Origin: Ascarosepion bandense
Lineage: Eukaryota; Mollusca; Cephalopoda; Sepiida; Sepiidae
Assembly: GCA_037127315.1 (NCBI GenBank)
Contig: JBBBDQ010001271.1
Coordinates: 2,150,001-2,214,000, forward strand
DNA length: 64,000 bases
Direction of reading: 5' to 3'
Shown in pieces: positions 8,599 to 19,619 of the stretch (its first letter is position 1; every line of letters begins with the position of its first letter). The notes beneath the pieces were generated by a model. That model was not told the DNA's origin and searched no databases. It was given only the letters and a program-made list of their open reading frames with translations. A program made the position numbers and the translations under genes.

Positions 8599-10144
8599 CA
8601 GGGGCCCGACAATATTTTTCGGACACTTTGAAAAAAGTACTTCAAGGTGATTACTAGTGCCAAAAACTTTTGAGATTGTAAGTACGTAATTGAGGAGTGA
8701 AAATCCACTACTAGTGTAATCATTTTTTTTAGTTTGGCTTTGATAATTTTAGTTTTTTGCGATTTTTGCGAAAACTTGCGCGACACTATTTTTCGGACAT
8801 GACAAAAAATCCTATTTTATTAAGAGCTAAGTTCATGTACATGTTGCTGTATGCAAATTTTCTGCTTGTACACTTAGCTGTTATCATTAGAATCAATTAT
8901 CTGTTCTATTTTACTGGCAAAACAATTAAGTTTAATGAGGTAAAATGCATTCAAAAGAAGTCGTTTGTTTGGCACAGAAGAAGCAGGATGATGGCCTCAG
9001 CATCAGAAGGATTGCCATGGATTTGAAGCTGTCGAAATCAACAGTCGAATACATGCTGAAGACAAACTCCAAGCAGAAAAAGAAGATAGGACGGAAAAGA
9101 TCAATTGGCAAGAGGACTGAAAGGAGAATGAAGAGGACTGTGACAAGGCTTTTGACATCTGGAGAAAAAGTTACAGCAAGAAAAGTGAAGGAGAAATGTG
9201 AATTGGATGTAAATGTCCGAACAGTACAAAAAATGCTGCATAGGATTGGTTTGAAGTATGCAAAGGCTAAGAAAAAAATTACACTAACAAAGAAACAAAA
9301 GGAGCAAGACTGGAGTGTGCTAAAAGGTGGTTAACAAAGCACGTTGACTTTAAGAAGGTTATATTTACTGATGAGAAGCGTTTCAAGTTTGATGGGCCCG
9401 ATGGATGGTGTACTTGGTCAAGAAGGGGTGAGCCTGCTGTACTGAACAAATGACAGATGGGAGGAGGAGGAGTTATGGTTTGGAGTATGATCTTTGTTAA
9501 TGGAAATATATGGTTGGAGTGGCTGAAAGGATGACAGAACAGCAAAAGCTGCAAACAGTTGCTGGACGAGAAAGCCCTACCAAGGATAAGAAGAGAGATA
9601 GGGAATGATTTTGTTCTACAGCAAGACAATTGCAGCATCCATGTGTCAAAACTCATGAAAGAATGGATGGTTAAAGTGAATATGACTACTTTGGAATGGC
9701 CTGCAAAAAGCCCAGATCTAAATTTAATAGAAAATGTTTGGGAAATGCTTGCGCAACTTGTTTATGATGGACCTGAAATAACGAAAGAGGCTCAACTATG
9801 GGAACGGATACTAGATGCCAAAGAACAACTAATAGAAACACGTAGAGATGTTATTGTGCATATGTTTGATCATTATGAAGAGAGATTGATAAAAATTATT
9901 GAGAAGAAAGGTGATATTACAGACTATTAACAGTTTTTCAACGATGTCTGAAAAATAATTTTGCGTGTGTTTTGTAAAAAATGATGAAAAATAAATATTT
10001 TTCCTTACCTAATCGATTTCCTTCCATTTTTATTACAGGTATTGTCTTTATATGTTTATGCTATTCTATTGAAGGAATTTCGCCACTCTATGGTACTCAG
10101 AAAGTCGAATACTAAAGTGTCCAAAAAATATTGTCGGGCCCCTG
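8599..10144 (+). mobile_element. Complete Tc1-type (DD34E) DNA transposon, 1546 bp
   Basis: The element begins CAGGGGCCCGACAATATTTT at 8599 and ends with its inverted copy at 10144. The terminal repeats match over 31 bp with one mismatch. TA dinucleotides flank both ends (8597-8598 and 10145-10146), as expected for Tc1/mariner insertion. A second copy of the CGACA-N-TATTTTTCGGACA motif lies inside the left end (8781-8800, compared with 8607-8626), and an inverted ATGTCTGAAAAATAATT lies at 9944-9960 inside the right end, giving an IR/DR layout. One transposase gene fills the middle. Confidence 0.95.
8945..9930 (+). pseudogene. Tc1-type transposase, frameshifted
   Basis: The ATG at 8945 opens a frame with the helix-turn-helix region (MHSKEVVCLAQKK, LSIRRIAMDLKLSKSTVEYM) to about 9300. 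There the frame shifts, and the next frame continues with ARLECAKRW, IFTDEKRF (first catalytic Asp), QQDNCSIHVSKLMKEW (second Asp) and SPDLNLIENVW (Glu). Thirty-four residues separate the second Asp and the Glu, so it is DD34E. In-frame TGA codons at 9451-9453 and 9532-9534 interrupt the catalytic domain. The last segment from 9559 is open to TAA at 9928-9930. With one frameshift and two stops, no active enzyme is expected. The lesions are few, so the insertion is relatively young. Confidence 0.92.
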
Positions 10145-10904
10145 TAACTTCATATTATTTGGTTTAATGAAAAATATATCTTGTTTCGGTATTTGAAGGA
10201 AATAATTTACCATCTACTAATTTAAAAAAAAGTTAAATTACATACAGAAAGTACAAAAAAGGAAAGAAATATTTTCAATCAATATTAGCTTGAAATCTCA
10301 AAAAGAAACAGTGTTTTAAAAAAAATTATTTTAAGAGTTTTAAAATTTAGAAACAATAATATCCTAGATTTAATTGAGAACAAAAAAAAAAATCAGGATT
10401 TCTTTAAATCATCATTTTAAAAACACAAAAATAATGCTTTTTTTCCTCATAAATTTAATAATTTTTATCCATTAGTGCTGGATAGTAATTTTCAAAAATT
10501 CTGATCAACTTAAGCTTGTATCATAAATTTATTTTCAACACTGTCAGAAAAATCAGTGCTAAGAAACAATTTATTGATCAGTTGGATAATGATTTTAGTT
10601 TGTATAAAAATAAAAAATAACATCTCCCTGAAATGTAAAGCAACATTTTATATATTTTAAAATTCAAGTTAACAATATGTAGAGGTGCATATTCAAGGGT
10701 CCTGACATTCACTGTCATGAAAAGTACAATTAAAAATTGTGTCTGAAATATTTTGCTAAAAACCTTTTTTAATATTGAATAAATAATAATTTTGATGACT
10801 TATCTTAAACTCAGACTTTCACAGAAATAAATTTGCACATCAGAAAAAAAAAAACAGATCAATTTTCTGATGACATTTTAAATTCTGATGAAATTTCCTC
10901 TATG
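10145..10904. other. AT-rich, nothing recognised
   Basis: High A/T with homopolymer runs. I see no repeat family or coding sequence. Confidence 0.5.
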
Positions 10905-11215
10905 GTAACTAAATTTTATGAATTTAAACACAGTACTAAATTGGTGACAAAGTTTTATCATTTTACAGTTAAAATAACTAAATGTAATACCAAGTTTTAT
11001 ACTAATAGTTTCTTCTCTCAAACTTCACATTTATGAAACTGTCTTCCAGCTTCTTGCTTTCCAGTCAAATTTGATCTTCAGATATTTAAATTCAATGTCA
11101 ATCATTATCTCTTGTCTTCCTAATGCCTGTTCTTTTATTCTTTTCTCCTTAATAATTTTATTTTCTCATATTCCCTGACACTCTGTAAACACCTAGTTTT
11201 AGAGGTAAATAAATA
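10905..11215 (+). pseudogene. CR1/Jockey-group LINE, 3' end fragment
   Basis: Translation gives YEFKHSTKLVTKFYHFTVK, FYTNSFFSQTSHL and then, past a stop, NCLPASCFP and DLQIFKFNVNHYLLSS. These are the C-terminal residues of the local LINE (compare RTSRLWNSLPNDCFPDGYNL at about 14660). The tail ends in AGGTAAATAAATAAATT. Confidence 0.75.
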
Positions 11216-11599
11216 AATTTATTAACAGATTTTATATCTATTTTAAAATATCTTACATAAAAAAAAGTTAATTTTTAACAATTAAATTTTTAATTTGTTC
11301 TATCTTAAAGCCATTATTACATAACATCAACTGATCTGAAATCATTCAATTAATATGTATTTAATTAGTTTACTATTATAGAAAGAAACACATGGCTCAC
11401 AAGCTCACATAGCCCAATGAATAAAAATATTGGTGAGTTAACCCAAAGAGTTGTGAGTTCAATACCTGGCTACAGCAGTGATGAACAAAAACTTAGAGAG
11501 TTGAGTTAAAGAAAGTAACTAAGACATTCAAAAGTAACATGACTCATAGAACGAGAACAATACAATCTATTGATCAAAATAAAGTAATTAGTTCAAAAT

Positions 11600-11690
11600 T
11601 TTAATCACCTGAAAAAGGTTAAAACATCCAATGGCCAAAATGTCATGAATATGACAATAAGGATGAAGACAAGAATGTAAATAGAAAGAA
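11600..11690 (+). repeat. Dispersed repeat family P copy
   Basis: AATCACCTGAAAAAGG, AACATCCAATGG and GTCATGAATATGACAATAAGG followed by ATGAAGACAAGAATGTAAATAG recur on the minus strand at 26640-26750, 24000-24110 and 37340-37405. The CACCTGAA(G)AA start recalls PLE termini, but no full hammerhead core is present. Confidence 0.5.
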
Positions 11691-11739
11691 AGTTGTTTAA
11701 AAATCTTAAGTTAATAAATATCTAAATCCAAATCTAATC

Positions 11740-12210
11740 TAAAATCTTCTTTATGTTCTTATTCTTTTCCTCTTCTTGTTTAAGTCCTTATCTTTCTTCT
11801 TCCTCAATTTCTTTTGTTCTTTTTGTTTTTTCTTATCTTTCATTTCTATTACTTCCTCTATTTTCTTTCTTCTTCGTATTCTTCTTCTTCTTCTTTTTCT
11901 TCTAACCTTAATCCTGTTTACGATTCTGTTTCTTCAGGACCTCATTCACACTTTGTTCTTCTTTATTTGTTCTTCACCTTTTTCTCATTCGTTTTCTTTG
12001 GTGTACTATCTTTATCGTTATTTTCCTTCTCAGTCTCTTTCATTTTTCTTCTTCCTCAAACTTTACTTTTTTTCTTTATCATTCTATACCCTTTTAAAAT
12101 TTTTCTCGTTTTCTCTTTCTTCCTTTCATGCCTAATATTTTTCTTTCTTTCTCATTCATTAACTTATTTTCATCTTGTTCTTTTTCCTTTGTTTTTCTTT
12201 CATTCTTATA
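11740..12210. repeat. Long polypyrimidine (T/C) tract
   Basis: About 470 bp composed almost entirely of T and C on the plus strand, with imperfect TTCTTC and TTTTC repeats. Phe/Leu/Ser-rich ORFs here are by-products. It leads directly into the Helitron-like repeat. Confidence 0.85.
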
Positions 12211-12214
12211 TATT

Positions 12215-12222
12215 TAGATTAG

Positions 12223-12273
<51 letters not shown>

Positions 12274-12592
12274 TATTTATAAATGGAACTTTTTCTCTGT
12301 GTGTGTGTCTGTGTGTGTGTGTGTGTGTATCCGTTACCTACAGACCCCGAAACGGCTGAACCGATTTTCTTGAAAATTTACACAGTTGTACTATAAGCGT
12401 CTGTGAGTGTTCTTAGCAAGGTTTTGTGTTGAGGTACCCCCCGATAAATATTGAAAATCGATAATTGAAAAAATTGGGTTATAGAAGGAGTGGTCCGATT
12501 TTAATCAAATTTGATACACTCATAGACAAAGACACAAGAAATGATATTCATAAGTTTCAAGGTTGCAGTTCTTACAATAGTGCAGAAAATCG

Positions 12593-12635
<43 letters not shown>

Positions 12636-12790
12636 CAAGATGTTTGTGTGTGTGTGTGTCTGTTTATCTGTCAGTATGTCCTTTATACAAATCCACAATT
12701 TTTATCCAATTCTCACTAAACTTCACACAAATATTCTTTAGGCTGAATTAGTTTTAAAGCTTTCATTATACCCAAGCAACGCCAGTAGTA
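12215..12790 (+). mobile_element. Helitron-like non-autonomous repeat, copy 1
   Basis: It aligns with 62506-63243. Shared blocks include ACTTATTTATAAATGGAACTT, a TG run, CGAAACGGCTGAACCGATTT, GTACTATAAGCGTCTG, GGAGTGGTCCGATTTTAATC, GGTTGCAGTTCTTACAATAG, a TA run, a second TG/CTGT run, and AGCTTTCATTATACCC followed by AGCAACGCC. The end is damaged here (AGCAACGCCAGTAGTA), whereas the second copy ends CTAG before T. The Helitron identity rests on that terminus and is tentative. Confidence 0.55.
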
Positions 12791-13593
12791 AATGTTTCTA
12801 CCTATTTATAGTTTAATAAATACCACTTGAAACAAATGAGTCAGGAGATAAGTGACTGATCATTTTATATTTTTTATTTAATAGACTGTTTCATAATATT
12901 GAGCCCTTTATTTATAAAATCTACTTGCCTTAAAGATGTTATATATGGGTCAATGTTTTGAGATGTAAAGAATATTTGTTATTATTAAGTATTTTTTGTG
13001 AAAAAAAAATTCCAAGTAATTAAAGATTAATAAAAATTTATCATTTTGCTTCTTTTATCTTCTTTATATTTATTGGTTTTAAAAAACATCTTTATTCTTT
13101 ATTTATTCTTTTGTCAATGCAACAACTCAGATAAAACTGAAGATCTTTTATTCTGGGCCTCCAAGTTGCTAAAAATCCAAGATCTATCCTTGTATATACA
13201 GAATTTGTTGAAAAATATTTGACTTTTGCCAAAAATGAATAAAAAATAATAATATACCAGGAAGTTGGAATAGAAATGTTGAAAAAGGATGATGACGAAT
13301 ATTGAAAACAATATTGTTCCATCCTCAAATTTGAGAGGCAGAAATGGTAAAAAAAGAAGTTTCAGAAAAGAAAAAAGTTTCAGAAGAGATAAACAATGAA
13401 AAACCTTTGAATATACTCTTGCCCATTAACTTTGTATGTAACTTGCAAAATCCTGTTTTCATTGTAACTAATTCACTAAGCAATTTCTAAGCACTAAGCA
13501 AGAAGGCAAATTGCAAATCATTTTTTTTAACAAAACCTGTATAAGTAATATGATTCACCACTACAATCACCTCTTGATTTGTATTTAGTAAGT
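12791..13593. other. AT-rich, nothing recognised
   Basis: Two short minus-strand ORFs (65-78 codons) overlap here in different frames, with no family signature. I treat them as chance. Confidence 0.5.
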
Positions 13594-14988
13594 AGTATTA
13601 TAGCATTATTATAGTATTATAGTAGTATTATATTATATCGAGTACATATACCAGGCACTCGACAGGAATGGCGAAGCTCGAACCGTTGCATTGGATATAT
13701 CTAAGGCGTTCGACAGAGTTTGGCATGCTGGCCTTCTATGTAAACTGCGGAGCTATGGTATAACTGGACATTTGTTTGAACTAATCCAGTCATTCCTCTC
13801 TAACCGCACAATGAAAGTGGTATTAAACGGACATGCCTCTCAGAACTACCATACAAACGCAGGTGTCCCCCAAGGCTCCATCTTAGGTCCTACACTCTTC
13901 CTGATATATATTAATGATCTCCCTGATTCCATAAGAACCCAAATAGGTTTGTACGCCGATGACACCACAGTTTACTCTCGCCTCCAACAAAATTCTGGTG
14001 TAGGCGTCAAAGCTAAACTTGCAGCCGAGATTGAAAAAGACCTCCAATCCATATTGGACTGGGGTAAGAAATGGCTAGTAAATTTTAATGCTTCTAAAAC
14101 GAAGCTACTGTCAATTAACCATCATCGACAATCTCACCTACCTCCCATTAACATGGACCAGGCTTGCCTCCCAGAGAGTAAAACACTACGCCTCCTTGGT
14201 CTCACACTTTCAGCGGACCTCAAATGGAATGACTATATCGAATCCATTGCTAAATCCGCTACTATGAAAGTCGGTTCTCTGTGTAGGGCCCGGAAGTTTT
14301 TTCCGTCTAAATCTATCCTGCACATTTACAAATCTACCATCCGCCCATGCATTGAATACTGCTGCCATATCTGGTCGGGTGCCCCTGCTGTTCTCCTCGG
14401 GCTTCTCGATAAGGTTCAGAGGAGGGTCTGTAATGTGATAGATACCGACTTGGCAGACCGCCTGCAGTCTCTCTCCCACGTGGCTTCGCTGTGTCTCTTC
14501 TATAAATACTTTCACGGCTTCTGCTCCGATGAACTTAGATCACTGGTGCCCCCTAAATACGAATTTGCACGAGATACTAGATACTAGATTAGCAACTAGA
14601 TCCCACCCTTTTACAGTGAAATCGATAAAATGCAGCCGTAACTTCTACTCCAACAGTTTCTTTCCTCGCACGTCCCGACTGTGGAATTCTCTTCCAAACG
14701 ATTGCTTCCCCGATGGCTACAATCTCCAGGAGTTTAAATGTAAGGTCAATAGACACCTCCTAACACACTAACCTGCTCCCATTCTATCAAACACTCTTCC
14801 CATCTGCCCGACACTCATCCTCGCTATCCTTACTCATCTATCACCTTTCTCCTGACATTCCCTATTTCTATCCACTCCTTCTCTTTACCTTCCCCTATGT
14901 AGCCCCATGCGCAATAGTGGCAGTGGAATGCCTTGCTTGGGGTGAGATGATTAAAAAAAAAAAAAAAAAAAAAAAAAGTATTATAGCA
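13594..14988 (+). mobile_element. CR1/Jockey-group LINE, 5'-truncated, with probable target-site duplication
   Basis: The LINE runs from about 13638 to a 23-A tail ending near 14976. AGTATTATAGCA occurs at 13594-13605 and again immediately after the A tail at 14977-14988, a likely 12-bp target-site duplication, although the left flank is itself repetitive (TATTATAGTA). The 3' end carries ATGCGCAATAGTGGCAGTGG and CCTTGCTTGGGGTGAGATGA before the A tail, the segment recycled in the SINE-like elements at 1327 and 5150. Confidence 0.85.
13691..14771 (+). pseudogene. LINE reverse transcriptase and C-terminus, one frameshift
   Basis: The frame 13691-14587 is open for 298 codons. It contains DISKAFDRVWHAGLL (motif A), GVPQGSILGPTLFLIYIND (motif B), LYADDTTVYS (catalytic YADD), NASKTKLLSI (D) and LRLLGLTLSADLKWNDYIES (E), then RPCIEYCCHIWSGAP. 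ATACTAG is duplicated in tandem at 14574-14587; this 7-bp gain shifts the frame. The C-terminus continues in the next frame as LATRSHPFTVKSIKCSRNF, RTSRLWNSLPNDCFP and NRHLLTH, ending at 14771. The 5' part (endonuclease, RT fingers) is missing. The protein acts in target-primed reverse transcription. Confidence 0.93.
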
Positions 14989-17188
14989 GTCTTTACAGAA
15001 ATTATGTTAAAACAATATTTTGAAGAGAGAAATTAAAAACAAACAAACAATGAAATTAAAATAAAAATCCTAGAGAACTATATCCTTGAGAAAGTGCAGA
15101 TGTCTGTTTTTCTCACTTTATACAAGATCCTCATTGCCTCCCCAAGTTTAGTAAACAAACATAATTATAAGTGTTAAAAATTTTTTTAATGATTAAATTT
15201 CATAGGAACAAAGTTGCTTATATCCTGACATAGGATTTACACAAGTAAGAAACTACAGAGATGGTGGTGAAAAAAAAGTTGAGCTGACTAAAATGATCAA
15301 CTTTTGAGGGAAAACTAAATCATTTGTAATACACAGACTTGAGTTTTCATCATTAATTTTACTCTTGTTTTTCTTTCTCACATGGTTTTATTATATCACA
15401 ACTTTCTACATCAAATACTCTCTGAAGAAAGAATAAAAACAGCTTCTGATAAGACTTAAACTCAAATCTAATATTCTTGTCTTTCATGGACAATATCTTT
15501 TTCAATTTAAACATGTAAGCCTATGGCTAGACAGGATGCAAATCTACAACCATATTGCCATTTTTCTTTCTTCTTCAAATCTCTGTTTTTTTATTTCTTA
15601 TTTTAAACAAATGGAGCCTATTAAATAAAAGTATTAGGGGTAAACTCAGCTTGGGTCTGGGAGTTCAAAGAAGAGCCAGGAATTTCCTGGAACCTTGTTT
15701 ACAAGTAATGCTGGGTGAAAATTCTGATAAAATTCCTTTCAGAAGCTCTGCTACTGAACAGAAGAGTAGGTTGATTTTGTAACTGTGATATTGCACTCAA
15801 ATTGAAAGTTGGGGTTTCATATGATAAATAACAACTCAAAATATTTTTTCCAAATTGTTACCAGTTTCTTTTCTGGAAACAAGTTTAAAGGTTACATGTA
15901 CCTTTAAAATCATAGCATTTGAATTTTAATTTGGTAATTACTGAAATCTTTATAGCACAGCCTTATAAAATGTATAATTTTCTGAAGCTTTACAAATTGC
16001 ACATTATTACGAAATAATTGTCTCATCAAATAAAACCTTTATTTACTTCAAAAGGAAATTATATGGAAAAATTTAGTTATATTATGATGTAATATGTTTT
16101 ACAGTGTTGTAGTTTTAGAGTGATTTTCAATAAACAATAAAATTTAAAACATTTTGTTGTATAATTTGTACCAAACAGAATTATGGTGCTATATAAACTT
16201 TTATCTAATTTTGTTTTTATTTATTATGATCTAACAAATGATATGACAAATCTTATTTATTGAGTAGCTTTTTTTTGTAATCATTTACAATTTTTTTTCA
16301 AATACAGTAAAAACATTAAATATTTTCCTTGTGCTGACTCATAATTCAAATTCTGGTTTGAATATATTTTACATTCAATGTATCTAATATTAACTTTATT
16401 CTTGAAATAGTAAAATTTTGAAGTCAGTTTGTATGAAAAGCCTGTGGAAATTAAGTATTTCTGTATATATTTTCAACAATCATTAAAACTAAATGTTAAA
16501 AAAAGCTATGAATGTACATTTGGTGTCAGCACTTACCACATCAAACTCCAGCATTTACACTGAGTTCAATGTTGATTTTCTACAAAAGTGAAAAATCAAC
16601 CTCCCCTACTCAGCAGTAGTTTTTTTTTCTCTGCTGTTATTTACATGAAAGGATATAAAATCTTGCACATTTTTCCCACTAAAATATCTATTTAAATTCT
16701 ACTGTATAAAAACCAAATGCAAAGAAATTATCATACTAAGTTACAGACAATTAAACATTGTAATAAGCTCAATAAAATTAAAAAGAAAAACAAAATCTAT
16801 CTGCCATTGGTTAAAGTTTGAACGTCTGGCCTTTGCTTTGTGACCAACAAAAAAAAAAGCAGTCAAAGCAATTATCTAGAAACAAATAGAACAAATTCTT
16901 ATTTATAGAACCAAAATGGATCCTAGAGTGTCAAAGATCAAAAAATACAAAGTTTTAAAAATCCTATAAAGCATATAAAATATTTATTTTTAGACCAATC
17001 ATACAACAGTGACGGCCTATTTTATTAAAGCCATCCTAAACCTATTAAAAGCTATGGTAAGATTTGCAAAACAGCACAAGCAGTCAGAATCAGGCTTTTG
17101 TCCATAGTTTCAAAAGATGTGTACACATGAAACTCACTTCAACTTTCTATACATACTTCACATGTCTCACACATTCATTTTCAATAGA
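14989..17188. other. About 2.2 kb AT-rich, no gene recognised
   Basis: The longest open frame is 75 codons (15555-15782) without any family signature. No SINE, LINE or inverted-repeat element is evident. It may be old unique intergenic or intronic sequence. Confidence 0.5.
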
Positions 17189-17452
17189 AAGTCAGACAGT
17201 TAAGTGCCATACATGATACATGCTTGGGCAATCATGTCTGCAAAAGAGACATGAATGAATGGGCAGAAGATTATCCTGCAGTAGGTTACCATTGCTTTTT
17301 GAGGTAGACTGGTTGCCGACCAAGGCTATAGAACCCAATCTGTTCCATTATTTAACTGGAGGGAAGAGACAGATCAATACCTTTCCCAGGGGTATTTGCG
17401 CGTAAGTGAATGCAAGGAATTCAACTGGAATTCGAACTCAGCTCCCCAACTT
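17189..17452 (-). mobile_element. tRNA-derived SINE (family A), head truncated
   Basis: Read on plus, GTCAGACAGTTAAGTGCCAT is the inverted (CTGA)n tail, followed by GCTTGGGCAATCATGTCT, ATTATCCTGCAGTAGGTTACC, GACCAAGGCTATAGAACCCA, TATTTGCGCGTAAGTGAATG and CTGGAATTCGAACTCAGCTC. The last block is the inverted B box (GAGTTCGAATTCC). The A-box part beyond it is missing. Confidence 0.88.
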
Positions 17453-18119
17453 TATCAACAGACAACTTTATCCAAAAAGAGTATCACAAACACTTCTTTC
17501 TCCACCAAACAGAGTATCTCTTAGCCTGAAAATGTTCTTCATATATTTAATGATGAAATAGCTCAACTTGTACATATGTTAACCATAGAAGTACCTTTAC
17601 ATGGTAAACAGGTGGAAACTGAAATCATAATATTGGTTCTGTTTTTTTAATGAAGCTATCTCTATAGAAGTGCAAACCTTTTTGTAATCAAACTCTTTCT
17701 AGATGCAAATATGCATACAATTGTATGAGAATATAGTTTTCAAAATTAAGCCTCAATAGTAAAACATTTTATGATAAAACAATGTGAATAATAAAACACA
17801 AGCCAAATATTGTAAACCTAGAAAATTGTTATTCTCTGCTACAATTAGAACTCTCTCTGGTAGATTCTGTATACTGACAAGATGCAAATGTCATGAAGGC
17901 AGAGAACAAGATAAAAAATTTGTTTACTGTGCATCAGCTCCAAGCATCACATCCAGTTCAGGAAGTAAGCACCTCAATGAAAACACTAGCCAATCGCAAA
18001 CATTCCCACTGGAATTAAAAAGAAATGGATGCCTCTGGGAATCATCGGATTTGCTTAAATTCAGGTTGTCCGTAATGACCACCTGCACTTGTGGTCCATC
18101 AGATCACTTGCCAATATGC
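17453..18119. other. No gene recognised; one 117-codon open frame
   Basis: The plus frame 17784-18137 is open for 117 codons. Its translation is low in motif content (Cys, Ser and Thr scattered, no signal peptide) and runs into the skewed region that follows. I do not call it a gene. Confidence 0.4.
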
Positions 18120-18740
18120 AGAGTGTTGCCACCATGACCACTCTCCTCAACACCACACTGTTACTACTCACAAATTTGACAAATCACCTGACTCTTCATA
18201 CACAGAATCCAGCAGATCATCATCTCAATATAACCTCACTAAACCTAACTTACTACAGTGGCCAATTATCCAGCTTAAACACTGTGAGACACCAACAACT
18301 GTGATTAATAATATATCAACATTAACACCAACCAGCTACACCAATTCTTCATCACTTCAGAAAACCACTGCCATCACCTCAGCATACCTGACTCACCACA
18401 GGAACTCCCATGGCAGTTATCACCACAACCCTGTTTTGTAGAGACATAGACCTAATAACTACACCAATCTCTCAGCACTCCAGCAACCAACAATCAATCC
18501 CCCGTCACCTCAGCATATCGGACTCTGCAAGCATGTGAACCCATTTTGTAGAAAAACAAGCCAGACAGATACAACAATCCCTTGACACCTCCGTAACCAA
18601 CAAACCCTACCATGAATCAACCTGCCACTGTGACCCCGATTGAACAACATGTGCGCCAGATCCAACCAACAACTGTATCCTGTAACCTCTGTCAAACCAA
18701 CCCAAGAAATCAGTCAACTCCTAACATTACCCTTACACCT
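18120..18740. repeat. C-rich, G-poor strand-skewed region with degenerate ~130-bp tandem
   Basis: Over about 600 bp the plus strand is dominated by A and C with very little G. CACCTCAGCATA occurs at 18376 and 18506 (130 bp apart), each preceded by CTACACCAATTCTTC- or CTACACCAATCTCTC-like sequence and followed by a TTTTGTAGA block at 18434 and 18544. This indicates an old tandem repeat. Short Thr/Ser/His-rich ORFs follow from the composition. Confidence 0.6.
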
Positions 18741-19008
18741 AATTGAAATTTTTATTTGTAGATTAAGGCATCTGTCCTTGATCTACCAGTGAATCAATTT
18801 GGGTTGAGTTTGAGTGAGGCATCTTAGAGAAATGCATAAAAGTGTGCAAAAGACTGCTATACCTTGTAAATTGATTCCAAAATCTTTGCATACATCAAAG
18901 GCTCATGTCATAATCAACAAGTGACCCAATTTTAGTTGAAATCAAAGCAAGGGTTTCAGAGGAGTAGGGTTTGTTAGAATGAAAACACAGACAGACGAAC
19001 AAACATAT

Positions 19009-19014
<6 letters not shown>

Positions 19015-19057
<43 letters not shown>

Positions 19058-19141
19058 AATATTAAAATAAAATTTTAATATTAATTAGGATCGGGTTTTT
19101 TGAATTTACCTTCCTGCTTTTTCCGCTTGGATTAAAGTATC

Positions 19142-19183
<42 letters not shown>

Positions 19184-19567
19184 ATTATTCCAACCTCCGT
19201 TTTGGTGATTACTCACGTAGTAACATTTTAGTCACAAGTAGGTTCATATGTTTAGGGTTATTTGAGGAAGTATATATAAATATACAGTAATGTAAATTAC
19301 TAAATATACATATGAGGGTGCATATATGTATGGTATTATTATTCAGGTGTTAATAAATGCTCAGTGTAGTATGAACAGAGCTATTCTATACATATATTAA
19401 TAAGTATACATATTGTCCTACATTAATGCCACAATTTGAAGTTTCATGCATCAGGTTCATTTTTCAAACTAAAAGTTTAATAGACTTGAATTTATGTTCA
19501 CTAGATGTTCATGGGAATTAAATCATATAAAGTTAAATTACTCGAATGAGTATATAAATGTATATAT

Positions 19568-19611
<44 letters not shown>
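19015..19611. repeat. Three (TA)n tracts around a dispersed repeat (family N, 19181-19440)
   Basis: TA runs lie at about 19016-19054, 19147-19179 and 19568-19611. Between them, ATTCCAACCTCCGTTTTGG, TACATATGAGGGTGCATATA and GGTATTATTATTCAGGTGTT recur in order at 61985-62500. No coding capacity. Confidence 0.65.
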
Positions 19612-19613
<2 letters not shown>

Positions 19614-19619
19614 TCCAAA

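Noticed and set aside
9279..9656. Minus-strand 125-codon ORF
   Set aside because: Antisense to the Tc1-type transposase, with no signature of its own.
11608..11640. CACCTGAAAAAGG... as a further hammerhead
   Set aside because: The CTGANGA core is broken (CTGAAAA), no GAA with a paired stem II follows, and no closing stem I strand is found.
11776..12359. Overlapping 119- and 181-codon ORFs rich in Phe, Leu and Ser
   Set aside because: They are translations of the polypyrimidine tract and the TA/TG runs, and two frames are open at once.
14210..14515. Minus-strand 101-codon ORF opposite the LINE RT (and its equivalent at 46729-47094)
   Set aside because: Antisense shadow of a conserved coding region. 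Both occur in the same position because the sense sequences are related.
18089..18441. Thr/Ser/His-rich ORFs that look like a mucin-type protein
   Set aside because: Two overlapping frames are open because the strand is G-poor (few TGA and TAG). There is no signal peptide, and the DNA is a decayed tandem repeat.
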